NCBI RefSeq assembly: GCF_001854245.1
Contig: NZ_CP015381.1
Coordinates: forward strand, 3,755,001 to 3,819,000
Direction of reading: 5' to 3'
Origin: Desulfococcus multivorans
Lineage (GTDB): Bacteria; Desulfobacterota; Desulfobacteria; Desulfobacterales; Desulfococcaceae
Length of the DNA stretch: 64,000 nucleotides
The position numbers were made by a program, and so were the translations under genes. Of this stretch, positions 51,892-59,714 are shown piece after piece. Each line of letters starts with the position of its first letter. The stretch's first letter is position 1. The notes under the pieces are model-generated. The model made no database searches and had not been told where the DNA came from. It saw only the letters and a program-made list of their open reading frames with translations.

Positions 51892-53172
51892 ATGCCCAAA
51901 ACAAATCCCCCCTCCCCCCGCATCTTCCTCTCCCCCCCCCACCTCGGCACCGAGGAGTTCAACTTCGTGCGCGAGGCGTTTGCGTCCAACTACATCGCGC
52001 CCCTGGGGCCTCAGGTGGACGCGTTTGAGCGGGCCTTTTCCGAATACACCGGCATCCCCCACTGCGTGGCCCTTTCCAGCGGCACGGCGGCCATGCACCT
52101 GGCCCTGCGCCATCTGGGGATCGGGCCCGGGGACGAGGTGTTCGCTTCCACCCTCACCTTTATCGGCAGCGTAACGCCCATCGTGTTCGAGGGGGCGGTG
52201 CCGGTGTTCATCGACGCGGACCGCACGTCGTGGAACATGGACCCGGATCTGCTGGCATCGGCCCTGGCAGAACGCGACCGCAAGGGAAAGCTGCCCAAAG
52301 CGGTGGTGCCCACGGACCTCTACGGCCAGTGTTCGGATTACGCGCGAATCTATGCGGTGTGCGAGCGCTACGGTGTGCCGGTGGTGGTAGATGCGGCAGA
52401 AGCCATGGGAGCGAAATATAAAAACAATTATGAATTAGGAATGTTGAATTATGAATTAAACCATTCAACATTCAAAATTCAAAATTCAACATTCAAAATC
52501 CCCCGCCACGCGGGGACCGGTGCTTGGGCATCGGTTTTTTCCTTCAACGGAAACAAGATCATGACGACATCAGGCGGGGGGATGCTGGCGTCCGAGGACA
52601 AGGACCTGATCGCGCATGCCCGGTTTCTGTCCCAGCAGGCCCGGGAGCCGTTTCCGCATTACGAGCACACCGAGATCGGGTACAACTACCGGATGAGCAA
52701 CATCGTGGCGGGCATCGGCCGGGGGCAGCTCATGGTGCTGGACGAGCGGGTGCGGCGCAAGCGGGAGATCTTTGCGTATTATGCCGAGGCGTTGAAGGAT
52801 GTGCCGGGGATCGCGTTCATGCCCGAGGCGGCCTACAACCAGTGCAACCGGTGGCTCACGGTGATCCTGATCACGCCGGAAGTCTTCGGGGCGGACCGGG
52901 AGGCGGTGCGGCTGGCCCTGGAGGCGGAGAACATCGAGTCCCGGCCGGTGTGGAAACCGATGCACCTGCAGCCGGTGTTCAACGTGCCGGGCCTTGGCGC
53001 CGGGGCGTCGGGGAACGGAGGGAAAAGGCGCTATCCGGCCCGGGTGGTGGGCGGCGGGGTTGCCGAGGACCTGTTCGAGAGAGGATTGTGCCTGCCGTCG
53101 GGAACGGCGATGACGGCGGGGGAGTTGGAGCGGGTGGTGGGAGTGATTCGGGGAGTGGGGGGGGAATTATGA
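51892..53172 (+). CDS. DegT/DnrJ/EryC1/StrS-type sugar aminotransferase with a repeat-derived insert
   Basis: 426 residues. PLP-dependent: LSSGTAAMHLALRHLG, PTDLYGQCSDY, VVDAAEAMGAKYK, the Schiff-base Lys in SFNGNKIMTTSGGG (Lys 222), and QLMVLDERVRRKREIFAYYA. It would form a UDP-amino sugar such as the bacillosamine precursor. Residues about 178-204 (NNYELGMLNYELNHSTFKIQ...) replace a short loop and are encoded by the AT-rich heptad repeat; no homologue has such a loop in the usual family layout. The tail is also repeat-derived. Activity with the insert is uncertain. Confidence 0.9.
   Translation: MPKTNPPSPRIFLSPPHLGTEEFNFVREAFASNYIAPLGPQVDAFERAFSEYTGIPHCVALSSGTAAMHLALRHLGIGPGDEVFASTLTFIGSVTPIVFEGAVPVFIDADRTSWNMDPDLLASALAERDRKGKLPKAVVPTDLYGQCSDYARIYAVCERYGVPVVVDAAEAMGAKYKNNYELGMLNYELNHSTFKIQNSTFKIPRHAGTGAWASVFSFNGNKIMTTSGGGMLASEDKDLIAHARFLSQQAREPFPHYEHTEIGYNYRMSNIVAGIGRGQLMVLDERVRRKREIFAYYAEALKDVPGIAFMPEAAYNQCNRWLTVILITPEVFGADREAVRLALEAENIESRPVWKPMHLQPVFNVPGLGAGASGNGGKRRYPARVVGGGVAEDLFERGLCLPSGTAMTAGELERVVGVIRGVGGEL
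52423..52503 (+). repeat. Heptad palindrome inserted in frame in the DegT gene
   Basis: About 81 bases of GAATTAGGAATGTTGAATTA words followed by ATTCAACATTCAAAATTCAA words. It lies between codons for AKYK and RHAG, and its length keeps the reading frame open with no stop. Confidence 0.9.
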
Positions 53173-53292
53173 ATTATGAATTGTGAATTGTGAATGGGGG
53201 GGTGGGGGGTAAGCCTGCAGCCATTCAACGTTCATCATTCAACATTCAAAATTCAACATTCAAAATTCAACATTCAAAATTCAACATTCATC
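53166..53292. repeat. AT-rich heptad block after the DegT gene
   Basis: GAATTATGAATTGTGAATT words, a G-rich centre GGGGGGGTGGGGGGTAAGCC, then ATTCAACGTTCATCATTC and ATTCAAAATTCAAC words. A very similar block including the G-rich centre is at 58555-58650. Confidence 0.8.
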
Positions 53293-53357
53293 TTTATTGA
53301 AGGCTTGCTTTTTGGGTTTCTTGGTGATACGTGCAAAAGTACTAAAGGAGATACAAT

Positions 53358-53639
53358 ATGGGCAAGCTATCAAATATCATTCCGGTGAGCGATTTAAGAC
53401 AAGATGCTGCGAAGCTATTGAAACAATTGCGAAACAGCAAAGAGCCTTTGATAATCACGCAAAGAGGTCGGGCAACGGCGGTAATAATCGGTGTTGATGC
53501 CTATGAGAAATCTGAACGCGAGAAAGAGCTGTTGCGCCTTTTGGCTAAGGGAGATAGGGAAATCGAAACGGGTCAAGGGTATGATCTGGATACAGTTCTT
53601 GCTGAAGCTGACGCCGTTTTGGACAGGGAGCCTTCGTGA
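53358..53639 (+). CDS. Phd/YefM-type antitoxin
   Basis: 93 residues. KLSNIIPVSDLRQDAAKLLK and PLIITQRGRATAVIIGVDAY are the canonical Phd/YefM N-terminal DNA-binding fold. The C-terminal tail would bind and neutralise the RelE/ParE-type toxin. AAAGGAGAT precedes the ATG. The stop overlaps the toxin start (GTGA) by 4 bases. Confidence 0.9.
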   Translation: MGKLSNIIPVSDLRQDAAKLLKQLRNSKEPLIITQRGRATAVIIGVDAYEKSEREKELLRLLAKGDREIETGQGYDLDTVLAEADAVLDREPS

Positions 53640-53878
53640 AGGTCAAATTTACACCTTCTGCCAAAACTCAATTCCTTTCCGCGCTATCATACATTCGAAA
53701 GGACAAACCTTCAGCGGCTATTGATTTTCGTAAACCGGCTGAAAAAATCCTAAGAAGGCTTGAGGACTTTCCTGAATCCGGAAGAATTATACCTGAATTT
53801 CAAGAACTCCCCTACCGAGAAGTGGTCATATCACCTTACCGGTTTTTTTATAAAATCAAAGCCGATGTCGTTTGCTAA
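53636..53878 (+). pseudogene. RelE/ParE-type toxin gene split by a transposon, 5' part
   Basis: GTG 53636 opens KVKFTPSAKTQFLSALSYIR, with EDFPESGRIIPEFQELPYRE and VVISPYRFFYKIKADVV, a RelE/ParE fold. The next codons TGC TAA are transposon DNA. The missing end is found after the transposon at 58335-58385 and reads VVWIVAVWHDAQLPKR with a stop. Joined at the duplicated GTCGTT the gene would give 93 residues, normal for the family. The antitoxin gene remains intact. Confidence 0.93.
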
Positions 53879-53881
53879 GAT

Positions 53882-54011
53882 CCGAATAGTGTAACGCCTA
53901 CATACCAATTTCATGACGGAATACTGTAACGCTTTTCATACCCCGCCCCAAAATACCCCGCCCATAATATTTATCGACTTACCCCGCTACCCCGCCGCCA
54001 CATACCCCGCC
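53882..54011 (+). promoter_or_regulatory. Left-end binding sites: two TGTAACGC boxes and five TACCCCGCC boxes
   Basis: GAATAGTGTAACGC (53884-53897) and GAATACTGTAACGC (53919-53932) are probably transposase sites. TACCCCGCC starts at 53939, 53954, 53988 and 54003, with a TACCCCGCT at 53980. This second, iterated motif is present only at the left end and could bind one of the accessory proteins. Confidence 0.75.
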
Positions 54012-54046
54012 GTTTTCAAAAGATGTTTTCAATCCATGAAATTCGG

Positions 54047-54091
54047 ATTGTAATTTCATGCCCAAATATTCGTCCATGGAGAAATTACAAT
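54047..54091 (+). promoter_or_regulatory. Inverted repeat overlapping the first transposon gene start
   Basis: ATTGTAATTTC (54047-54057) and GAAATTACAAT (54081-54091) are perfect reverse complements; the second arm contains the ATG at 54090. It could be an operator or an RNA hairpin occluding the start. Confidence 0.65.
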
Positions 54092-54569
54092 GCCGAACAG
54101 TCGCCCCCGAAAGCGCCCCTGCAGTATTTGCCGCAAATGGTTTTTGCCGGATGTGCGCCAAAAAGGCCGGCAGGTGACCTGCAGCCCTGAGTGCCGAAAG
54201 GAAAGGCATCGCAGAAAATGCGCGGAATGGAATCGTAGACATTGTGCCAACAGCAAAAGCGATTATTTGAGTAAGAAGCTTGAACAAACTGCCAGTCCTC
54301 CAGAGCCTGATCAGGGTGGATATTTGTCCGGCAGCCGAATCAACCTTCAGCTTCCCCGTGATATTTTACAAGATGAACTCGGCGAAAGAAATCTGATCAT
54401 TATCGATTATTTGATCGAGCAGATTCTGGCACGAGTGCGCCTCGATTCAGGTTTGCCGCCCGCCAAAAACGGTTGTCGAACGTTCGATCGACGCGGCGAT
54501 CCTGAAAGTGTTCCGGAGGTGTTTTTAAGACGCATAAGGAATATAACAGCCTGTAATAAACCTAAATAG
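54090..54569 (+). CDS. Small zinc-finger protein of the transposon
   Basis: 159 residues. PCSICRKWFLPDVRQKGRQV then TCSPECRKERHRRKCAEWNR gives CxxC and CxxxC zinc ligands followed by a basic helix, a pattern seen in small proteins next to many transposases. The C-terminal half (LDSGLPPAKNGCRTFDRRGD) is unassigned. It may be a DNA-binding regulator acting at the iterated left-end sites. The spacer to the next gene (54570-54764) contains repeated GACAAAATAATC and CTGTAATAAAC-like words, no gene. Confidence 0.7.
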   Translation: MPNSRPRKRPCSICRKWFLPDVRQKGRQVTCSPECRKERHRRKCAEWNRRHCANSKSDYLSKKLEQTASPPEPDQGGYLSGSRINLQLPRDILQDELGERNLIIIDYLIEQILARVRLDSGLPPAKNGCRTFDRRGDPESVPEVFLRRIRNITACNKPK

Positions 54570-54764
54570 CGACAAAGTAATCCATTCGGATTTTCAAGAC
54601 GCATTAGGCACATAACCCACTGTAGATAATAATGATACTGACAAAATAATCGAATCCGGTATTTAAGACGCAATCGACTTGGAGCGGGTCGTTGGCCTAT
54701 CGTTGGACCGTCGGAAAAAGAGCCCGGCAAACGGAATTTTTTTCAACGTACAGGATGGAGGTGA

Positions 54765-55118
54765 ATGATGAGGCGACGATTTTCAGCCCGGGAGTTGTTT
54801 GAATTACGAAACGGCATCCCCGTAGACGATCTGATTCAAGACCACCTGCGGATGGCGGCTAAAAGGCGGGAGGGCCAGCTTCGGTTTCTCTGCCCTGTTT
54901 GCAACGAATTCAATACGGCAACCCGGCAGGCAACCAATCTGGCGAGGTGTTTCCGGTGCGAGCGGAACTTCAATACCATCGACCTGGTGATGATCGTCAA
55001 TGGAAGCGATTTTGTCGAGAGCGTTCGTTATCTGAAGCGACTGCTGAAAGAGATCCCGCGCCATGAGGATAGAAGCGGCGCATTGAAGCAGATGCTGCAG
55101 CAGATCGGCACCCCTTGA
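54765..55118 (+). CDS. CHC2-type (primase-like) zinc-finger protein
   Basis: 117 residues. FLCPVCNEFNTATRQATNLA then RCFRCERNFNTIDLVMIVNG matches the CHC2 zinc finger of DnaG primase, including the following helix FVESVRYLKRLL. There is no TOPRIM domain, so it is not a full primase. GGAGGTGA precedes the ATG. By analogy with zinc-finger target selectors (TniQ/TnsD) it may act in target choice, but this is speculation. Confidence 0.82.
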   Translation: MMRRRFSARELFELRNGIPVDDLIQDHLRMAAKRREGQLRFLCPVCNEFNTATRQATNLARCFRCERNFNTIDLVMIVNGSDFVESVRYLKRLLKEIPRHEDRSGALKQMLQQIGTP

Positions 55119-55120
55119 GT

Positions 55121-55702
55121 ATGCAAAAGGAGAAGATGACAGCCGATCGGTTGAGTGAACTGGAGGCCATTATTGATCGTAACCGGCGCAGTTTCTATGT
55201 CATCGGCAAAGCGCTGTACGAGATTCGAGAAAACCGCCTGTACCGGCTTCTTGGTTTCAAGACCTTTGAGGCATATGTCAAGGATCGCTGGTCCATGGGA
55301 AAATCCCACGCCCACCGTTTCATCGAGGCCTATCGTGTCATTGAGAATCTTTCCCCAATCGGGGACATTTTGCCCGAAAACGAATCCCAGGTCCGGCCGT
55401 TGGTACCGCTGACACCGCTTGAACAGCGCAACATCTGGCGCCAATTTTTAGCATCCGGAATGGCGCTCACGGCCAAAAATATCTGCAGGCTCGTTTCCGA
55501 TGCCGGCAGAACCGCAGATCCCGCCAACCGGACGTCCATTATCAGCGATGATTACCGCCAGGCGGTCATGGCGATGCTGGAGCAGGTCAGGCTGGCGCAA
55601 AATGACCAGTGGCAAAGCACCTCGAGGCAGGCCGCTTTACTCTGGAACCGGGTGATCCGGGACAAGATTCTATACAAAATATCCAAAAGCGAGAAGCCGT
55701 AA
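55121..55702 (+). CDS. Transposon accessory protein, plasmid-regulator-like
   Basis: 193 residues from ATG 55121 (a TTG two codons earlier is an alternative). FYVIGKALYEIRENRLYRLL and GFKTFEAYVKDRWSMGKSHA, HRFIEAYRVIENL recall small helical proteins on plasmids and phages that resemble the ParB/KorB DNA-binding part. The rest is helical. It begins within a few bases of the CHC2 gene stop and ends 2 bases before the transposase, so the three are one operon. Confidence 0.6.
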   Translation: MQKEKMTADRLSELEAIIDRNRRSFYVIGKALYEIRENRLYRLLGFKTFEAYVKDRWSMGKSHAHRFIEAYRVIENLSPIGDILPENESQVRPLVPLTPLEQRNIWRQFLASGMALTAKNICRLVSDAGRTADPANRTSIISDDYRQAVMAMLEQVRLAQNDQWQSTSRQAALLWNRVIRDKILYKISKSEKP

Positions 55703-55703
55703 T

Positions 55704-57395
55704 ATGGATCGGTTACCCCTGGATGATCAGTTTTTAATCCTGCTGCACAAAAAGATCATGAACAAACGCGGGTCCGCCAGACGCCGGGCCAAAAAATACT
55801 ACATGGACCAATACCGGAAGACCGGCATCATCCCCGAACCGCTTTTACTGGCAGGCAAGGGGATTATGGAGGGGCGCAGATGCAGCGGGCGAAGACGTTC
55901 CATCGATGAGCGGATGAAACACCGGTTTATCGAAATGGTCAAAGCCTCGAGCGACCCTTCAAGCCAGGGGTTTATTTTTATCACCCAAAAGGCCCGAACG
56001 ATCAAAAATTACCATCGGTGGCTTGAAGAGGAATTTGGCCGGCCCATCTCGCTTTCGGCACTGAGGCGGCTGGTCAAGGCAGAAGGCCTCCAGCGGTATC
56101 TGGATCAACCGGATTTTGGTGAAGAAAAACCGCCAAAACACTGCTTCAAATCTGAATCCGTATTCGATCTGATACAGGTTGACGGAAGTGCTTTTCGATA
56201 TCTCAAGGTACGGGATCAGAACGGCATGTGGCGAAAACCCCAGGTGATCGAATTTTACGATACCCGGTCACGCTACCTGTTTGTTTTGGATATCTATTTT
56301 TCCGAAACAAGCCTGAATGCGGTCGATCTATTTGAGCAATTTCTGTTGAGCACCCCGTTTCCCCGAAAGAAAATCCGTCTCCGCCCGGACAATGCCGGTG
56401 GATTTTTAAATTTGAAGCGCGTGATCACTGCACTGAATACAGAATACTCTCAGCCTGACGGTTTCTATCTGGAACCGGATTTTGCAAGAGCCCGGACGCC
56501 CCGGGACAAGGCCCATCTGGAATCCTCCCATCGCAGTCTGCATCATTTCGAAATCCGGATCATCAAAGCCTTTGCGGACCGCATTGTAAAAACCGAGCCG
56601 GGGTATCTCTTCACCAACAGGAAAAAAGAGAAAATCACGGTGACCTTTCTGGATATCGGCCTTCATGAACTCCGCCAAAAACGCATCATCGAGGCCTACC
56701 GGGAAGAGCACAACACGACGCGGCACTATTTTGCCCATGACGGAAAGACGGCATCCTGGGTCCCGGCCCAAAACATGGCGTCATTTTTGGACAAGGCCTC
56801 CACGTTTTCCTTTGATCCGTCGCACGTCAAGGCGATCATGAAATACGGGTTCAAGAAGATCAAGGTCACCGTATCGAAAAAAGGGACCATCACGTTAAAC
56901 AATCAGAAATACTACGTGGCCGTGGGCGCCGAACATTTTAGCCGCCACAAGGGCACACCGGTCTATGTCTCGGACCTGAAAGACAAACTTTTCATCTTTG
57001 AATACAAATCCGACGGCATGCTGATCGGCGAAGCCCTTCGGCAGAAGCCCTATGAAAAACCGCCGAAGTCATCGGAATTGACATTTGAAGCCAACGAGGT
57101 CGAGCAGATAGCCGCCTTTCTGGAGCAGCAGAACATGGTGGTGGAAAGAGCCGCACTGATCGAAAAACACCGCAAGGGACTGACGCTTGCCGTAGCTGAA
57201 GAGATTTTTAACCATAACAAAACCCGGTATGACGGCTATGCCGGAAAGCTGATGCAATCCCCGAAAAAAATCGGAACGGCCCTGTTCAACGCTTTTATGC
57301 TGGACTGTGAACGCCATCAGCGAAGGAATCATGTGGCGCCGTACGCCTCTTTATGGGACAGACAACATGAAACGAAAAGAGACGTTCATCAATGA
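55704..57395 (+). CDS. DDE integrase-type transposase (TniA/MuA-like)
   Basis: 563 residues. N-terminal HTH-like segments (residues 1-150) are followed by an rve-type catalytic core: first Asp in FDLIQVDGSAFRYLKVRD (about 155), second Asp in KKIRLRPDNAGGFLNLKRVI (about 230) and Glu in RDKAHLESSHRSLHHFEIRI (about 275), a DDE triad. A beta-barrel domain follows (VAVGAEHFSRHKGTPVYVSD). It would bind the TGTAACGC sites and carry out strand transfer. The stop overlaps the ATPase start by 29 bases. Confidence 0.9.
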   Translation: MDRLPLDDQFLILLHKKIMNKRGSARRRAKKYYMDQYRKTGIIPEPLLLAGKGIMEGRRCSGRRRSIDERMKHRFIEMVKASSDPSSQGFIFITQKARTIKNYHRWLEEEFGRPISLSALRRLVKAEGLQRYLDQPDFGEEKPPKHCFKSESVFDLIQVDGSAFRYLKVRDQNGMWRKPQVIEFYDTRSRYLFVLDIYFSETSLNAVDLFEQFLLSTPFPRKKIRLRPDNAGGFLNLKRVITALNTEYSQPDGFYLEPDFARARTPRDKAHLESSHRSLHHFEIRIIKAFADRIVKTEPGYLFTNRKKEKITVTFLDIGLHELRQKRIIEAYREEHNTTRHYFAHDGKTASWVPAQNMASFLDKASTFSFDPSHVKAIMKYGFKKIKVTVSKKGTITLNNQKYYVAVGAEHFSRHKGTPVYVSDLKDKLFIFEYKSDGMLIGEALRQKPYEKPPKSSELTFEANEVEQIAAFLEQQNMVVERAALIEKHRKGLTLAVAEEIFNHNKTRYDGYAGKLMQSPKKIGTALFNAFMLDCERHQRRNHVAPYASLWDRQHETKRDVHQ

Positions 57396-58035
57396 CAAAC
57401 GCCGCGTTTCCTATCTGGCGGCGATCTACAATCGAATCTACCGCGGACAGAGCGTGCTCATCGAAGGCGATTATGGCGTCGGCAAGAGTCGATTTTTAAA
57501 CCTGATCCAGCCTCAGAAACTCCGGGGGGTCCGGGCGGAGACGCTTTTCAATATCCACGAACTGCCGGCATCCATCCTTCAGGAATTGAATTATGACGTG
57601 AAAGCCACCTACCGGAGGACACCGCGTCATTTGAAACAGATCTGCAGCCTGTCCGGATTTTTTATTGTCATGGACGAGAGCAATGATCTGGATCGCCGGG
57701 CATGGCCCTATCTGAAACGCATTATCGATGCCGGGGTTCCCATCGTATTTGCCGGACTGCCCAAGGTCAGAACATATCTGTCGAGCGAACATCCGGATAT
57801 CCTGAGCCGACTTAAAACGCTCGTTCTCTACCCGATCGTCGTGGAAGATTTTATTCTGGAGTACAAAGATTTTGAACCCGAAGCGATCGAGCAAATCTAT
57901 GTCCATACCCGCGGGGACATGCGCAAATTCAAGGAGGTCTGCACCGATTGCCGGGACAAGGCAAAAGAACTGAATCACAGCCTTATCGACCTCAACCTTG
58001 CGCTTGAGTTCCTATCCGACCTGCCCCTCATTTAA
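57367..58035 (+). CDS. AAA ATPase transposition protein (TniB/MuB-like)
   Basis: 222 residues from ATG 57367. Walker A EGDYGVGKSRFL lies at about 38-49, Walker B FFIVMDESNDL at about 97-107, and IVFAGLPKVR the sensor region. MuB/TniB/TnsC-type ATPases bind target DNA and activate the transposase. It is the last gene; a stem GGGAGTC/GACTCCC at 58051-58074 lies beyond the stop without a T-tract. Confidence 0.9.
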   Translation: MKRKETFINDKRRVSYLAAIYNRIYRGQSVLIEGDYGVGKSRFLNLIQPQKLRGVRAETLFNIHELPASILQELNYDVKATYRRTPRHLKQICSLSGFFIVMDESNDLDRRAWPYLKRIIDAGVPIVFAGLPKVRTYLSSEHPDILSRLKTLVLYPIVVEDFILEYKDFEPEAIEQIYVHTRGDMRKFKEVCTDCRDKAKELNHSLIDLNLALEFLSDLPLI

Positions 58036-58334
58036 CATCCCAAAGACCCGGCGGGAGTCGTATCAGGACTCCCGTCATCACCATCCTATCGGCACCTCTT
58101 CCTGAATCACCTTTGCGTCCAGTGGGCGCCTGTCATTTGTGAAACGTGATTCGCTATGCGGCTGCTGTTTCTGTAATTCTTTGAGGATATAGGGGAAAAA
58201 ACAATAGCGTTACACTATTTTGTCAAGCGGGAGAAAATCCTTTTTCCTTCTATTTTGATGATTTTAAATTAGATTCTTACTGAAAAAGGTTGGGTGGGGT
58301 GTTTGTAAAGCGTTACAGTATTCGAATCTTATCA

Positions 58335-58385
58335 GTCGTTTGGATTGTTGCGGTGTGGCATGACGCACAGCTTCCAAAAAGATAA
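58335..58385 (+). pseudogene. 3' part of the split RelE/ParE toxin gene
   Basis: Starts with the second copy of GTCGTT and reads VVWIVAVWHDAQLPKR before TAA at 58383-58385. See the 5' part at 53636. Confidence 0.92.
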
Positions 58386-58650
58386 TTATGAATTAGGAAT
58401 TATAAATTATGAATTAAACCATTCAAAATTCAACATTCAAATCGGTGCAACCGGTGGCTCACGGTGATCCTGATCACGCCGGAGGTGTTCGGGGCGGATC
58501 GGGGCGCCGGGGAACAGGGGGGAAAGGCGGTATCCGGCCCGGGTGGTGGGGGAATTGTGAATTGTGAATTATGAATTATGAATTGTGAATGGGGGGTGGT
58601 GGGGGGAAAGCCTGCATCCATTCAACATTCATCATTCATAATTCATCATT
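58386..58650 (+). pseudogene. Decayed copy of the DegT gene 3' end inside heptad repeats
   Basis: GGTGCAACCGGTGGCTCACG to GCCGGAGGTGTTCGGGGCGG (58443-58502) matches the DegT gene at about 52840-52905, and GGAAAGGCGGTATCCGGCCC with GGGTGGTGGG (58524-58550) matches 53020-53050, with the part between deleted. Heptad blocks on both sides resemble those at 52430 and 53166, including the G-rich centre. It is a duplicated remnant, now on the far side of the toxin-antitoxin/transposon block. Confidence 0.85.
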
Positions 58651-58656
58651 AAAAAA

Positions 58657-58679
58657 GGGGCTTTCGCCCCTTTTTTTTT
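58657..58679 (+). terminator. Rho-independent terminator
   Basis: GGGGC-TTTC-GCCCC followed by nine T residues, with six A residues upstream, so it could end transcription in both directions. It lies directly against element B1 (58681). Confidence 0.85.
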
Positions 58680-58680
58680 G

Positions 58681-58944
58681 GGGGTCGGGCCAAGCCAAAC
58701 CGTTGTTATCCCAGGAATAACGCATGAAAACAGGCCGGGATATCGCCTTAAACGGTCATTTTTGGGGGCAAAATGGTGGGTTTAAGGAGCGGTGACGCGG
58801 CAATGCCGGGAACATCCGCACCCATTCACGATTTCTCACTAAACCCTTCAATTTCACCCTTGAAAATGCCGGTTTAAGGGCCAAATACGGCGATTTTTGA
58901 CCATTTTTTCTTTAAATATCAGGCAGGTTGCTTGGCCCGACCTC
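58681..58944 (+). repeat. Hairpin element, subfamily B, copy B1
   Basis: 264 bp. Starts GGGGTCGGGCCAAG and ends CTTGGCCCGACCTC. Subfamily B keeps the outer repeat and the first hairpin idea (CCTTAAACGGTC / GTGGGTTTAAGG) but has a different middle (CAATGCCGGGAACATCCGCA) and a second fold near GGTTTAAGGGCC. It begins right after the terminator. Confidence 0.9.
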
Positions 58945-58965
58945 GTGAACAAAGCTGCTTTTCCC

Positions 58966-59286
58966 TTAAGCGGCGTAAAGCACTTCGCCGTCTCGGGCGA
59001 AATCGGCTATGAAGGTGTCTCCTTGATCCCACTCATCAGGTGTCAGGGCCGTCGCTTCGAGCGGCGCAAATATTTCGTAAACGGCATCGGTCAGGATATC
59101 GATTCGCTCCCAATAGCCTTTGCCGGCAAAATCCTCGGATATGACAACAATATCGATATCGCTGCCCGCCTGTTGAGCGCCGGCGGCGTAGGATCCGTAA
59201 AGGATAATCCTTGAAGCCCGGATGCCGCGCGCTTCGATAGCCTTACGAAATCGATCGACCAGTTCTACAGCTGCTTTTTTATCCAT
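58966..59286 (-). CDS. mntA: MNT-type minimal nucleotidyltransferase antitoxin
   Basis: 106 residues. GSYAAGAQQAGSDIDIVVIS is the GSx10DxD signature. It follows its HEPN partner in the same operon, starting 22 bases inside the HEPN gene. The longer DELDQ-type C-terminus (TPDEWDQGDTFIADFARDGE) is typical for this subfamily. This is the only apparently intact MNT/HEPN pair in the window. Confidence 0.88.
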   Translation of the reverse strand: MDKKAAVELVDRFRKAIEARGIRASRIILYGSYAAGAQQAGSDIDIVVISEDFAGKGYWERIDILTDAVYEIFAPLEATALTPDEWDQGDTFIADFARDGEVLYAA

Positions 59287-59645
59287 CCAATGACCTCCTC
59301 CCCTTTGGAAAGAATATCTTTGACAACGGGCTCGCTATATATTTTCTGAAGCTTTGCCAGATTTTCGGGGTAACGGGTCGGGATGCTCGACGTGCTCAAT
59401 TTCACAATGAACTTGCCGGGCGCTGCCGGAGGTTTGATGCCGATTTCATTAAGAAGATAGATCAGGTTATGCGATTTCGGTGGAATTTTCCGGAAATTCT
59501 CGTAGTAAAGTCCCTTTAACGCTTTCTCGACAGCGAGGTGGCACATAAAGACGGCATATATATGCCGACCGCCTTTATGCATGTAATAAGCGGTATCCAG
59601 ATCATAATCCGCCTGCCGCAGCCATTCTTCGGTTCGCTTTTCCAT
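59265..59645 (-). CDS. hepT: HEPN toxin
   Basis: 126 residues from ATG 59645 (ATG 59657 is an alternative). EEWLRQADYDLDTAYYMHKG and AVFMCHLAVEKALKGLYYEN are the HEPN helices; RKIPPKSH is the R-X6-H RNase-type motif. In HEPN/MNT pairs the toxin is an RNase silenced by AMPylation of a nearby Tyr. Elements B1 and B2 flank the pair on either side without entering it. Confidence 0.88.
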   Translation of the reverse strand: MEKRTEEWLRQADYDLDTAYYMHKGGRHIYAVFMCHLAVEKALKGLYYENFRKIPPKSHNLIYLLNEIGIKPPAAPGKFIVKLSTSSIPTRYPENLAKLQKIYSEPVVKDILSKGEEVIGWIKKQL

Positions 59646-59714
59646 TATGGATATCATATCAAATCACTGCGAAAGAATTCAACCTGAAAAGCTGCCATTC
59701 AATGCGTTCCAATT

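Larger units (their letters stand above)
53873..58334 (+). mobile_element. 4462-bp Mu/Tn7-like transposon with DDE integrase, ATPase and CHC2-type zinc protein
   Basis: The ends are TGCTAAGATCCGAATAG and, inverted, TGATAAGATTCGAATAC, each followed by TGTAACGC; that is 5'-TG...CA-3' ends. A 6-bp target duplication GTCGTT lies at 53867-53872 and 58335-58340, and removing the element restores the toxin reading frame exactly. Each end has two TGTAACGC boxes (53890, 53925; 58207, 58310). It carries five genes in one direction, ending with the transposase and its ATPase, as in Mu, Tn5053 and Tn7 relatives. Confidence 0.93.

Noticed and set aside
58051-58075. Terminator after the transposon ATPase gene
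   Set aside because: A stem is present but it is not followed by a T-tract, so I did not list it as a terminator.
58321-58334. TTCGAATC at the transposon end as a tRNA T-loop
   Set aside because: No acceptor or anticodon stem can be built around it; it is part of the transposon terminal inverted repeat.
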